From Collinsella sp. UBA6357 (lineage in GTDB: Bacteria; Actinomycetota; Coriobacteriia; Coriobacteriales; Coriobacteriaceae), in the NCBI GenBank assembly GCA_002437815.1, contig DJRP01000004.1:1-49088 (forward strand): a stretch of DNA of 49,088 bases. The letters run 5' to 3'. A model generated the notes under the pieces. That model was given only the letters and a program-made list of their open reading frames with translations, was not told where the DNA came from and ran no database searches. Shown one piece after another: positions 1-8,534 of this stretch (its first letter is position 1; each line of letters begins with the position of its first letter). A program made the position numbers and the translations under genes.

Positions 1-638
<638 letters not shown>

Positions 639-790
639 CGGACGCACCTCCGCGGCCCGCGGGACGCGCGCTCAGCGCGGTCCGGGCACGCGGATGCACC
701 CGAGTCACTCTCACCTCTTCGCCATGCGGCCCCCAGGGCACGAGGGTCCGATCCAGGACATTCACCGACAGGCAGGTGGGCGCCGCCCAC

Positions 791-909
791 CGGTCAGCGG
801 CCAGAGCATGGGGGGCACGCCCGGTCCCGTTCCGAACCCGGAAGCTAAGCCCCATCGCGCCGAGAGTACTGCGGGGTGAGCCCGTGGGAGGCCAGGGCGC
901 CGCTGACCG
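791..909 (+). rRNA. 5S ribosomal RNA
   Basis: The core cggtcccgttccgaacccgg is typical of 5S rRNA loop B and helix III. The ends cggtcagcg (791-799) and cgctgaccg (901-909) pair as helix I, giving about 119 nt, the normal size. It lies about 150 nt after the 23S gene and just before an intrinsic terminator, as in a 16S-23S-5S operon. No tRNA is seen in the 23S-5S spacer. Confidence 0.95.
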
Positions 910-944
910 GTGGACGGCACCGTATCCGCCGCACAGGGATACCC

Positions 945-980
945 GGGAGGGGGAGGCCGAGCGCCTCCCCCTCCCTTTTT
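945..980 (+). terminator. rRNA operon terminator
   Basis: A perfect 13-bp stem, gggagggggaggc (945-957) with gcctccccctccc (963-975), has a 5-nt loop and is followed by TTTTT (976-980). It sits 35 nt after the 5S gene and ends the rRNA operon. Confidence 0.93.
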
Positions 981-1115
981 CGTTCCGGGGGCCGGACGTC
1001 CCCGCTGTCTAGTTCTTATGCTTACCATCCTAAAAGCTATATATCTGTTGCCATTCTCTTCTGACTCCGCGTGGACGGGCTACAATAACAAAGTCTGTGT
1101 ATCGTGGAGGTGAGT

Positions 1116-1655
1116 ATGGCTGAAGCTGGGATTGGCGTTGATATCGTCGAGATATCTCGTATGAAGAAGATATTAGAGAAGACACCTTCATTTGCTTGTC
1201 GTGTCTTTACGGAAGAAGAACGTGCGTATTGCGATTCCTCTTCTCGTCCCGCCGCGCACTATGCAAGCCGGTTCGCTTCTCGTGAAGCTGTGCTCAAAGC
1301 TCTTGGTACGGGATTCAGTCAGGGCATCGGCCGCAAGGACGTTTCTGTCACGCGGGACAAACTCGGTAAACCGAAGGCCGTTTTACGCGGTAAGGCGCTC
1401 GAAATCGCTCAATCTTTAGGCGTAGTCGAGGTTGCCCTTTCTCTGACGCTTACCGGTGATTTAGCGGTTGCCAATGCCATTACCATCACCAGGGAATCTC
1501 GTCCTAAACCTAAAGACGAAAAACTCAACAGCAAGGCACGCGTTGCACAGTCCTTTCGTGAAGCTCGCTACGTTTTAGATGAGCTCGAGCAGATGCAAGA
1601 TACAGCTTTAGCGGCTCATCTTTCCAATGGTGTCGACCACATGCTAGGAGCATAG
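1116..1655 (+). CDS. acpS: Holo-[acyl-carrier-protein] synthase with C-terminal extension
   Basis: AcpS transfers 4'-phosphopantetheine from CoA to apo-ACP, which activates fatty-acid synthesis in the cytoplasm. The family motifs are present: IGVDIVEISR near the N-terminus (metal-binding Asp) and FASREAVLKALGTGF (catalytic/metal-binding Glu). The ATG at 1116 is chosen because ggaggtgag lies directly upstream; an in-frame GTG at 1104 would swallow that site. The protein is 179 aa against about 120-130 for typical AcpS. The extra ~50 residues after the ITITRESRP segment are charged and helix-like, of unknown role. It is the first gene of a six-gene operon, and its stop codon abuts the nnr start with no gap. 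The function is secure; the extension is unexplained. Confidence 0.93.
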   Translation: MAEAGIGVDIVEISRMKKILEKTPSFACRVFTEEERAYCDSSSRPAAHYASRFASREAVLKALGTGFSQGIGRKDVSVTRDKLGKPKAVLRGKALEIAQSLGVVEVALSLTLTGDLAVANAITITRESRPKPKDEKLNSKARVAQSFREARYVLDELEQMQDTALAAHLSNGVDHMLGA

Positions 1656-3281
1656 ATGAAACCTGTTTTGAGTACCGATGAGGTCGTTCGTCTCGAAGAT
1701 ATCATCGAAAAGGAAGGCACCTCTAAGGCCGAGCTCATGGAGCTTGCCGGTGAGTTTGCTGCCTCCGAGATTCTTAAATTGGATCCCGCGCGCGTTCTTG
1801 TGCTGGTCGGTTTTGGCAATAACGGCGGCGACGGTTGGGTTGCTGCCGATATCCTTTCCCATAAGGACGTTCATGTCGATATCGTCTCTCCTGTCGAGCC
1901 CGACGAAATTCCTGCCGCTCTCGCTCGTCATGTGGCGCGCCGCACGGCCGGTCGTGATGTCCACGTGTGCGTCGGCCCGTCTCGTGATGAACTCGAGGTT
2001 TTAATCGAAAAAGCTGACCTTGTTGTCGATGCGATTTTCGGTACCGGTTTTCATGGTGAGCTGCGCGCTCCGTTCTCCATCTGGATTCCTACGGTCAACG
2101 CCTGCGCACAGCGCGTTGTCTCTATAGATGTTCCTTCGGGCATGAATGCTGAAACGGGAATCGTTGAGCTAGATTGCATTCGCGCCGATAGGACCGTTAC
2201 CATGCTCGCCCCTAAAATCGGTCTGTACAGTGCCGATGGACCGGAGTTTGCCGGAGATATCGTCTGCGGTGAGTTGTACGATCGGTTAGACGAAGTTATC
2301 GATGATGTCGACCATGCGGCCGAGATTGTCGAAGCTGGCGACCTCATCGACTATTTTGCTCCGCTTCCCACTAATATCGATAAGTACTCTCGCGGTTCTG
2401 TTTTAGTTGTTGCGGGTTCGGCTCAGTATCCCGGGGCGGCTATCATGGCGGCCAAGTCTGCGGCTCGCGCTGGTGCCGGCTATGTTGCGGTTGCCACACC
2501 TGATGCTTGCGCTAACTTGGTGCGTATGGCGCTACCCTCGATTCCCGTATTTGCCATTCCGTCTGATTCGCGCGGGTCGTTTGGGGCCGCTGCCCGCCTA
2601 ACGGTATGCGAGATCGCTAAAAAATACAGCTGCGTGCTTTGCGGTCCGGGAATGACAACGTCTGCCGGGTCTATGCAGATCGTTTCGGGGTTGCTCGAAC
2701 TCGACGTCCCCTTGATTCTGGATGCCGATGCCCTCAACTGTCTCTCGAAGATCTCGATCGATGGTATCGACAACAATCCTGAACTCTATCGTCGCGAGCA
2801 GCCGCTGGTTATGACGCCCCACTACCGCGAGCTTTCGCGTTTGGTCGGAGGCGATGAGGTCAACGATCTGGGAACGGCCATCGCGGCGGCTCAGAAGGTC
2901 GTATGGGCCGCTGGTTCGGACAACCTGGTCGTCGTTGCCAAGGGTCCCACGACTGCCATCTGCGGAGTCGAGCGCGTGCTTCTGCCGCTTTCTGGGCCCG
3001 CCTCGCTGGCGACTGCCGGTTCCGGTGACGTCCTTGCTGGAATTTTGGGCGGAACGCTGGCTACGATGCGAGATGATATGGACCGTTGGGAGCTGCTGTG
3101 CTCCTATGCGGTCGCTGTGCACAGCTATGCTGGATTTGCCGCGGCCAACGAGTTTGGCGAAAAAAGCGTGATGGCAACCGACCTGATCGATCTTATCGGA
3201 CCCGCCATGCAGCTTGCTGCCAACGACGCGCTCAGCGACTTGGGCATTCTCGACGATGAATCGGATGATGACCGTGAATAG
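1656..3281 (+). CDS. nnr: Bifunctional NAD(P)H-hydrate epimerase / ADP-dependent NAD(P)H-hydrate dehydratase
   Basis: This is a metabolite-repair enzyme that returns hydrated NADH/NADPH to the active cofactor. The N-terminal YjeF_N epimerase domain (about residues 1-215) carries the glycine-rich GFGNNGGDGWVAAD and VVDAIFGTGFHG. The C-terminal YjeF_C (ribokinase-like) dehydratase domain has GSAQYPGAAIMAAKSAARAG and the phosphate-binding GSGDVLAGILGG. Its length of 541 aa fits the fused two-domain form. The start ATG at 1656 follows the acpS stop (TAG 1653-1655) immediately, with aggag at 1646-1650. The gene overlaps the alr start. Pairing acpS-nnr-alr-tsaE is a common bacterial gene neighbourhood, which supports the call. 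Confidence 0.95.
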   Translation: MKPVLSTDEVVRLEDIIEKEGTSKAELMELAGEFAASEILKLDPARVLVLVGFGNNGGDGWVAADILSHKDVHVDIVSPVEPDEIPAALARHVARRTAGRDVHVCVGPSRDELEVLIEKADLVVDAIFGTGFHGELRAPFSIWIPTVNACAQRVVSIDVPSGMNAETGIVELDCIRADRTVTMLAPKIGLYSADGPEFAGDIVCGELYDRLDEVIDDVDHAAEIVEAGDLIDYFAPLPTNIDKYSRGSVLVVAGSAQYPGAAIMAAKSAARAGAGYVAVATPDACANLVRMALPSIPVFAIPSDSRGSFGAAARLTVCEIAKKYSCVLCGPGMTTSAGSMQIVSGLLELDVPLILDADALNCLSKISIDGIDNNPELYRREQPLVMTPHYRELSRLVGGDEVNDLGTAIAAAQKVVWAAGSDNLVVVAKGPTTAICGVERVLLPLSGPASLATAGSGDVLAGILGGTLATMRDDMDRWELLCSYAVAVHSYAGFAAANEFGEKSVMATDLIDLIGPAMQLAANDALSDLGILDDESDDDRE

Positions 3282-4419
3282 AACCGATTTAACCCGCTGG
3301 TCATGGGTCGAAATCGACCGTGGTGCCATTCGGCGTAACACGCGAGCCTATAAGTCGCTCCTCAAGCCGGGGCAGCGGTTGTGTTGCGTTGTTAAAGCCG
3401 ATGCGTACGGCCACGGCGCGGTTGAGTGCGCCAAGATCATGTACTCGGCTGGTGCGGACATGTTTGCCGTGGCAACGGTCAAAGAAGGCGTCGAGTTGCG
3501 TCAGGGCGGTATCGTCAAGCCGATCGTTATGTTGAGCGAGCCGCCGATCGAGGCCATCCCGATGCTTCTTGAGCACAAGATCATGCCTGCGGTCTACACG
3601 GCTGAGTTTGCCCTTGCCTACGGTGAGAGCGCCGTTGCGGCCGGCACGGTTGGAAAGTATCACCTGGCAATCGAAACGGGTATGAACCGCATCGGTGTGC
3701 ACTATACGCAGGTGCTCGACTTCAGGCGCAGCATCGATTTCCATCGCGGTATCCAGTGCGACGGCGTCTTTACGCATTTTGCGACGGCCGATGAACCTAC
3801 TGGATGGGACTATAAGCTGCAGTGCCAGAGATTTATCGAGGCCGTGCAAGCCATGAAGGATGCCGGCTTTGAATGCGGTATCGTCCACTGCGCCAACACG
3901 CCTTCATCTATGCTCGATCCGTCAATGCGATTTGACATGATTCGCGCGGGAGTAGGTCTTTATGGATTGCAGCCGTGCGATTTGACGCGGCGGACCATGC
4001 AGCTCGACCCGGTCATGAGCGTACATGCGCGCGTTACCCGTGTTGCTCATCCGGCGATGGGGGAGGGTGTCGGCTACGGCTTTACCTATCGCGTGCCGCG
4101 CACGCGCGTGCAGATCTGCACGCTGCCCATCGGTTATGCCGACGGCCTTTCGCGCACCCTTTCAAACCGTATGGATGTACTCTATCGCGGTGAGCGCGTG
4201 CGACAGGTGGGTAACATCTGCATGGATCAGTTCATGGTCGCCATTCAATCGAATCCGGGGCATGAGATTCCCGAGGCCGCGTACGGGGACGAGATGATTC
4301 TGATCGGCCGCGATGGCGACGCTGAGATAACGATGGACGAGATGGCGCGTTTGCGTGGGACGATCAACTACGAGGTCGCCTGCAACTTTGGCATGCGTCT
4401 CGACAAGATCTACGTGTAG
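3265..4419 (+). CDS. alr: Alanine racemase
   Basis: This PLP enzyme interconverts L- and D-alanine for peptidoglycan synthesis. The PLP-lysine motif VVKADAYGHG is near the N-terminus, and the second catalytic region GVGYGFTYRV, with the Tyr on the other face of PLP, is in the C-terminal half. GNICMDQFMV is also family-typical. From the ATG at 3265 the protein is 384 aa, the usual size. The next codon is also ATG (3268), and an upstream in-frame ATG (3256) is possible; none has a strong ribosome-binding site. Every choice overlaps the end of nnr, so translational coupling is likely. Confidence 0.94.
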   Translation: MMTVNRTDLTRWSWVEIDRGAIRRNTRAYKSLLKPGQRLCCVVKADAYGHGAVECAKIMYSAGADMFAVATVKEGVELRQGGIVKPIVMLSEPPIEAIPMLLEHKIMPAVYTAEFALAYGESAVAAGTVGKYHLAIETGMNRIGVHYTQVLDFRRSIDFHRGIQCDGVFTHFATADEPTGWDYKLQCQRFIEAVQAMKDAGFECGIVHCANTPSSMLDPSMRFDMIRAGVGLYGLQPCDLTRRTMQLDPVMSVHARVTRVAHPAMGEGVGYGFTYRVPRTRVQICTLPIGYADGLSRTLSNRMDVLYRGERVRQVGNICMDQFMVAIQSNPGHEIPEAAYGDEMILIGRDGDAEITMDEMARLRGTINYEVACNFGMRLDKIYV

Positions 4420-4427
4420 GGACCGCT

Positions 4428-5054
4428 ATGGGCGTCATGCATATACCGGGCCACGGGCACCAGAGACCGCGTGAGGTGGCGCTTGAGGAAATTCAAGCCG
4501 TTCTGGGTGACTGTCGACTCTGCCAGCTCTATCAGACGCGTAACAACATCGTCTTTGGCGTAGGCAATCCGCATGCCAGGGTAATGTTTATCGGCGAGGC
4601 TCCGGGACGCAACGAGGATCTGCAGGGTGAGCCCTTCGTGGGTGCCGCGGGTGAGGACCTGAACGGCATTCTTTCGCTTGCCGGCCTTAGGCGCGAAGAC
4701 GTGTATATCGCCAATGTGCTCAAGTGCCGTCCTCCGGGAAACCGCAATCCGCGTCCGGAGGAGGTGCTCGCTTGCTCGCCGTTTCTGCGCGAGCAGATTC
4801 GCAGCATATGGCCGGATATCATCGTGACGCTCGGCAACCCTGCGACGCATTTTGTACTGAAGACCGAGATCGGCATCACCAAATTGCGCGGCCGCTTTCA
4901 CCAGATGGGACATTTTGTGGTTATGCCCACCTTCCATCCGGCGGCGGCGCTGCGCAATCCTGCTTGGCAGGAGCTGCTTGAGGCTGATTTCAAGATGCTG
5001 GGGGATTATCTGGAACGGCATCCGGCGGATGCCGCGGACGCCCGTGAGGGCTAG
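4428..5054 (+). CDS. Uracil-DNA glycosylase, family 4 (Fe-S type)
   Basis: The enzyme removes uracil from DNA, the first step of base excision repair. Motif A is GEAPGRNEDLQGEPFVG (family 4 form), and the C-terminal motif with the catalytic-pocket His is PTFHPAAALRNP. Four cysteines fit a [4Fe-4S] cluster: C-x2-C in CRLCQLY near the N-terminus, then one in the VLKCRPPGNRNP segment and one in LACSPF. Its length of 208 aa is normal. It starts 8 nt after alr and sits 9 nt before tsaE, so it is part of the same operon. Confidence 0.92.
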   Translation: MGVMHIPGHGHQRPREVALEEIQAVLGDCRLCQLYQTRNNIVFGVGNPHARVMFIGEAPGRNEDLQGEPFVGAAGEDLNGILSLAGLRREDVYIANVLKCRPPGNRNPRPEEVLACSPFLREQIRSIWPDIIVTLGNPATHFVLKTEIGITKLRGRFHQMGHFVVMPTFHPAAALRNPAWQELLEADFKMLGDYLERHPADAADAREG

Positions 5055-5063
5055 GGAGCGATT

Positions 5064-5564
5064 ATGGCACTGGAGCGCTTGAGCGCCATGAGATACCGTT
5101 CGGCTTCGGTCGAGGACACGGAGCGGCTGGGGGAGCTCGTCGCCGCCGAGCTCGAGGATGGGGACGTCTTGATCCTGACCGGCGGTCTGGGTGTGGGAAA
5201 GACTCACTTTACAAAAGGTGTTGCGGCAGCGCTTGGCGATACACATCCGGTGACGAGCCCGACCTTCGCCCTCATGGCCGTCCATGACGGCGGCAGGATT
5301 CCGCTGTTTCATTTTGACCTGTACCGTCTTGAACACGCGTTTGAGCTTGAGGATACGGGCATCTATGATGTGCTGGGCTACGAGGGTGCCTGTCTGCTGG
5401 AATGGGGCGAGCAGTTTCAGGACGAGCTCACCGATGAGTATCTATCGGTCGAGCTCGCACGTGACGACGATGACCCGAACGTGCGCATGGTGACGCTTGA
5501 GGCCCATGGGGACCGGGCGAGCGAGTTGGCGCAGAAGATCGATAAGGCTGTTGAAGATGAGTGA
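5064..5564 (+). CDS. tsaE: tRNA t6A37 synthesis ATPase TsaE
   Basis: TsaE is the P-loop ATPase that resets the TsaB-TsaD complex during N6-threonylcarbamoyladenosine formation on tRNAs reading ANN codons. The Walker A is GGLGVGKTHF (about residues 39-48); TSPTFALM and FHFDLYRL are characteristic of the family, as is LLEWGEQF. At 166 aa it is of normal size. It overlaps the following gene by 8 nt, so the whole t6A transfer machinery except the TsaC-type enzyme is encoded from one transcript. Confidence 0.94.
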   Translation: MALERLSAMRYRSASVEDTERLGELVAAELEDGDVLILTGGLGVGKTHFTKGVAAALGDTHPVTSPTFALMAVHDGGRIPLFHFDLYRLEHAFELEDTGIYDVLGYEGACLLEWGEQFQDELTDEYLSVELARDDDDPNVRMVTLEAHGDRASELAQKIDKAVEDE

Positions 5565-7941
5565 ATGGAACGATGGTGCGCTGCTGGTAGCGTTTGACAC
5601 CTCGACGGATATGCTTGCATGCGCGGCACGTTGGCGCGACCCCGAGAGCGGTGAGGAGCGCATCGTATCTCGAGATCATCTGTGCCGGCGCCACGCGAAC
5701 GTGGAGCTGGTGGACACCGTCGACGCCGTGCTTGCCGATGCCGGCAAGACGGTCGGCGACGTGACGGCGTTTGTTGTCGGCCGCGGCCCGGGTTCGTTCA
5801 CGGGCGTGCGCATCGGCATCTCGACCGCCAAAGGCTTGGCGCGTGGCGCGGACGTGCCGCTCCTGGGCGCATCGACGCTTGATGCGTGCGCCTGGACGGC
5901 CTGGAAGGCCGGGGAGCGCGGGCGCGTGGGCGTGCTCGCCGATGCCATGCGCGGCGAGGTGTATCCGGCGCTTTATCAGCTTGATGAGGATGGCGTGCAC
6001 CGTGAATTCGACCGTGAGCGCGTGGTCAAGGCCGCCGTGGCGCTCGACGAGTGGCGCGCAATGCCCGATTGGGACGACGTGCGCCTCACGGGTGACGGCC
6101 TCGTTCGTTACGGCAAGCTGCTGGCAGAGGAAGAGATGGCGCGCTGTCTTGCCCGCGAGCTTTGGTGGCCGACGGGTGAGGGATTGCTTATGGCGGGCGG
6201 CTCGGGTGATGGCGACCCGGCGAGCGTACTGCCGATCTATACGAGACTGAGCGACGCCGAGGAAAACGAGCGTCATCGCCTGGGGCTTGCCGAGAGCGTG
6301 AATACCGAGGTTACGGGTGTCGCTGACGAACTCGCCGGCAGGCATCTGCAGTTCCGTCCCATGGGGGCGGCCGACGCCGAGAGTGCGAGCGCTCTCGAGG
6401 GCGTGTGTTTCGAGGGTGCCGGGCACGAGGCTTGGACGCCGGGGATGTTTCTCTCGGAGCTCGGCGATGACGCTGCGGTGCCGCGCAGCTGGTGGGTTGC
6501 ACATGATGACGGGCGGTTGCTCGGCCTTGCTGGCGGCATGGTTGTCGAGCACGATGTCCAGATCATGGATGTCGCCGTCGATCCGGGACATCGTCGCGAG
6601 GGCATTGCTCGCAAGTTGCTTGCACATGTGAGCTATGACGCGCAGATGCTCGGCTGCACCACGGCCTCGCTTGAGGTCGAGGAAGGCAACGAGGGCGCTA
6701 TCGCACTCTACTCCGCACTCGGCTTTACCGAGGCGGGGCGACGCCGCAACTACTATGGGCAGGGTAGGGATGCCGTGGTCATGACGGCGCCGCTGCCGCT
6801 CGTGCTGCCGGTCGACAATGCCTCGCCTGAGCCCACGGCGGCCGGTTCTCGCACTTGGCCGCTCCTCAAGCCCGAACGTACGGAGGACGAGCGTGCGGAG
6901 ATCAATCGCCGTGAGCTCGTCCTCGCCATCGAGAGCTCCTGTGACGAGACGGCCGTGGCGATCATCGATGCGGACGGCAACATGTTAGCCAATCAGGTAT
7001 CGACGCAGATCGACTTCCATGCTCGCTTTGGCGGCGTGGTGCCCGAGATTGCATCGCGTAAGCATGTCGAGGTCATCGTGAGCGTCGTCGACGCTGCGCT
7101 TGAGGATGCTGCCGCGGCGCTCGGCCTTAAAGGCGGTGCCATCGCGCCTTCCGAACTTGCCGCGGTAGGTGTGACGCAGGGCCCGGGCCTTGTGGGCGCG
7201 CTCGTGGTGGGCGTGGCTTTCGCCAAGGGGTTAGCATATGCTGCGGGCAAGCCGCTCATCTGCGTGAATCATCTCGAGGGGCACCTCTTTGCCAATCTGC
7301 TCGCGCAACCCGATCTTAGGCCGCCGTTTATCTTCACGCTTGTTTCGGGCGGACATACGATGCTCGTGCACGTGAAGGCATGGGGCGATTACGAGGTGCT
7401 GGGCGAGACGCTTGACGACGCCGTGGGCGAAGCCTTCGACAAGGTGGCCAAGGCCCTGGGGTTGGGTTATCCAGGCGGTCCCATCATCAGCAGACTTGCA
7501 GAGACCGGTGATCCCAAGGCCATCGAGTTTCCGCGCGCCTTGAACCGCAAGGGGGACTACCGGTTCTCGCTTTCGGGTCTCAAGACCGCTGTGACGCTCT
7601 ATATCGAGCAGGAGACCAAAGCCGGCCGCACCATCCATCTGCCCGACCTCGCTGCATCCTTTGAGGCGGCTGTTTTCGACGTGCAGTACAAGAAAGCCAA
7701 GAACGCTCTGCATGCCACCGGCTGCAAAGAATACTGCATAGGAGGTGGCGTCTCGGCCAATCCGCATCTGCGCGAGATGATGATCAAGAAGCTGGGGCGC
7801 CAGGGTATTCGCGTGACGGTGCCACCGCTCAACGCCTGCACCGACAACGCTGCCATGATCGCGGAGGTCGCCCGCCGAAAATTCCAACGAGGCGAGTTCG
7901 CAACCTTCGACGTCGACGCCGATCCCAATATGACGCTGTAA
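5557..7941 (+). CDS. TsaB-RimI-TsaD triple fusion (t6A dimerisation subunit, N-alpha-acetyltransferase, t6A transferase)
   Basis: One 794-aa protein carries three normally separate proteins. TsaB (about 1-235) has VGRGPGSFTGVRIG and DAMRGEVYP. A GNAT domain like RimI (about 264-415) has VDPGHRREGIARKLL as acetyl-CoA motif and YSALGFTEAGRRRNYY. TsaD (about 453-794) begins at VLAIESSCDETAVAI, with the metal-binding His pair H572 and H576 in NHLEGHLFA, and ends with TDNAAMIA. TsaB-TsaD transfers threonylcarbamoyl to A37 of tRNA; RimI acetylates the N-terminus of ribosomal protein S18 and others. The ATG at 5557 lies 8 nt before the end of tsaE; an upstream in-frame ATG (5497) lies inside tsaE and is disfavoured. 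The linkers between domains (about 236-263 and 416-452) are acidic and Pro-rich. No frameshift or stop interrupts the fusion. Confidence 0.94.
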   Translation: MSEWNDGALLVAFDTSTDMLACAARWRDPESGEERIVSRDHLCRRHANVELVDTVDAVLADAGKTVGDVTAFVVGRGPGSFTGVRIGISTAKGLARGADVPLLGASTLDACAWTAWKAGERGRVGVLADAMRGEVYPALYQLDEDGVHREFDRERVVKAAVALDEWRAMPDWDDVRLTGDGLVRYGKLLAEEEMARCLARELWWPTGEGLLMAGGSGDGDPASVLPIYTRLSDAEENERHRLGLAESVNTEVTGVADELAGRHLQFRPMGAADAESASALEGVCFEGAGHEAWTPGMFLSELGDDAAVPRSWWVAHDDGRLLGLAGGMVVEHDVQIMDVAVDPGHRREGIARKLLAHVSYDAQMLGCTTASLEVEEGNEGAIALYSALGFTEAGRRRNYYGQGRDAVVMTAPLPLVLPVDNASPEPTAAGSRTWPLLKPERTEDERAEINRRELVLAIESSCDETAVAIIDADGNMLANQVSTQIDFHARFGGVVPEIASRKHVEVIVSVVDAALEDAAAALGLKGGAIAPSELAAVGVTQGPGLVGALVVGVAFAKGLAYAAGKPLICVNHLEGHLFANLLAQPDLRPPFIFTLVSGGHTMLVHVKAWGDYEVLGETLDDAVGEAFDKVAKALGLGYPGGPIISRLAETGDPKAIEFPRALNRKGDYRFSLSGLKTAVTLYIEQETKAGRTIHLPDLAASFEAAVFDVQYKKAKNALHATGCKEYCIGGGVSANPHLREMMIKKLGRQGIRVTVPPLNACTDNAAMIAEVARRKFQRGEFATFDVDADPNMTL

Positions 7942-7964
7942 GAGGACCGATCAACCAGCTAGGT

Positions 7965-8108
7965 GTCGGGGACCGGCTGCGGGGCGCGGGGCATAAGGTC
8001 TGCTGCTCGAACAGTCCTGCGCAAGACGGAAAGCACATTAAGTGCTTTCCTTTGCGTGCGGAACTCGCGACAGACCTTATGCCCCGCGCCCCGCAGCCGG
8101 TCCCCGAC
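7965..8108 (+). repeat. Composite hairpin element, copy A
   Basis: Perfect 38-bp arms (7965-8002 and 8071-8108) enclose a 68-nt core (8003-8070). The core starts ctgctcg and ends ggaactcgcga. Its centre is a 9-bp hairpin, ggaaagcac-attaa-gtgctttcc, with an outer CGCAA/TTGCG pairing. The same core occurs at 8290-8356 (inverted), 13052-13119 and 30627-30695. The element begins 23 nt after the tsaB-rimI-tsaD stop codon, and the right arm is followed by a pyrimidine-rich tract (8109-8127). It may act as a 3'-end or terminator structure. I do not recognise a named family. Confidence 0.9.
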
Positions 8109-8128
8109 CCTTTCTTCTTTTCTTTCCT

Positions 8129-8520
8129 ACTTTGCGAAACAAAGGCAACGGTCGTTGTCGAGGGCCCTTGCTGCCCGGTTGGAATTTTCGGCGGGCTTAA
8201 GCTGAATAAAAAGAAGTTGGTGCGCGGAGCTTTTGCTTCGCGTTTTGCGTAGGGTCGGGTCTGCCCGGGAGGGGCGGGCATAAGGTCTGTCGCGAGTTCC
8301 GCACGAGCCGAAGGCCACTTAATGTGGCCTTCGTGCGAGCAGGACTGTCCGAGCAGCAGACCTTATGCCCGCCCCTCCCGGGCAGACCCGACCCGGACAA
8401 CAACACGCGAGCAAATACTGTCGCGGGTTAAAGTTCGAGGTCATTTGGGTTTTATACCGAGAATTCTTCAAAAGGTAGAAAAAACATCGCCAGCGACCGT
8501 TGACTTTGTTTCGCTAAAGT
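8129..8520. repeat. Imperfect inverted repeat flanking hairpin copy B
   Basis: Sequence at 8129-8161 (starting actttgcgaaacaaaggc) matches the reverse complement of 8487-8520 with one single-base gap and a few mismatches over about 33 nt. Best conserved are the blocks gcgaaacaaag and caacggtcg. The two ends bracket hairpin copy B (8252-8394). The right end contains the -35 of the likely cstA promoter. No transposase or coding sequence lies between, so this may be a small non-autonomous element or a duplicated, inverted promoter fragment. Confidence 0.6.
8252..8394 (-). repeat. Composite hairpin element, copy B (inverted)
   Basis: Perfect 38-bp arms (8252-8289 and 8357-8394) enclose a 67-nt core that matches copy A only when read on the minus strand. 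On that strand the central hairpin is gaaggccac-attaa-gtggccttc with an outer CGCAC/GTGCG stem. The inner arm ends (gcataaggtctg) match copy A, while the outer arm parts differ. Unlike the other copies it does not follow a gene in its own orientation; A and B face each other about 143 nt apart. Short open frames across it on both strands are not considered genes. Confidence 0.9.
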
Positions 8521-8528
8521 TTCATACT
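8500..8528 (+). promoter_or_regulatory. Candidate sigma-70-type promoter of cstA
   Basis: TTGACT (8500-8505) and CATACT (8523-8528) are separated by exactly 17 nt. This would start transcription near 8535, giving a leader of about 235 nt before cstA. The -35 lies within the right end of the 8129/8520 inverted repeat. Confidence 0.6.
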
Positions 8529-8534
8529 GCGTTT

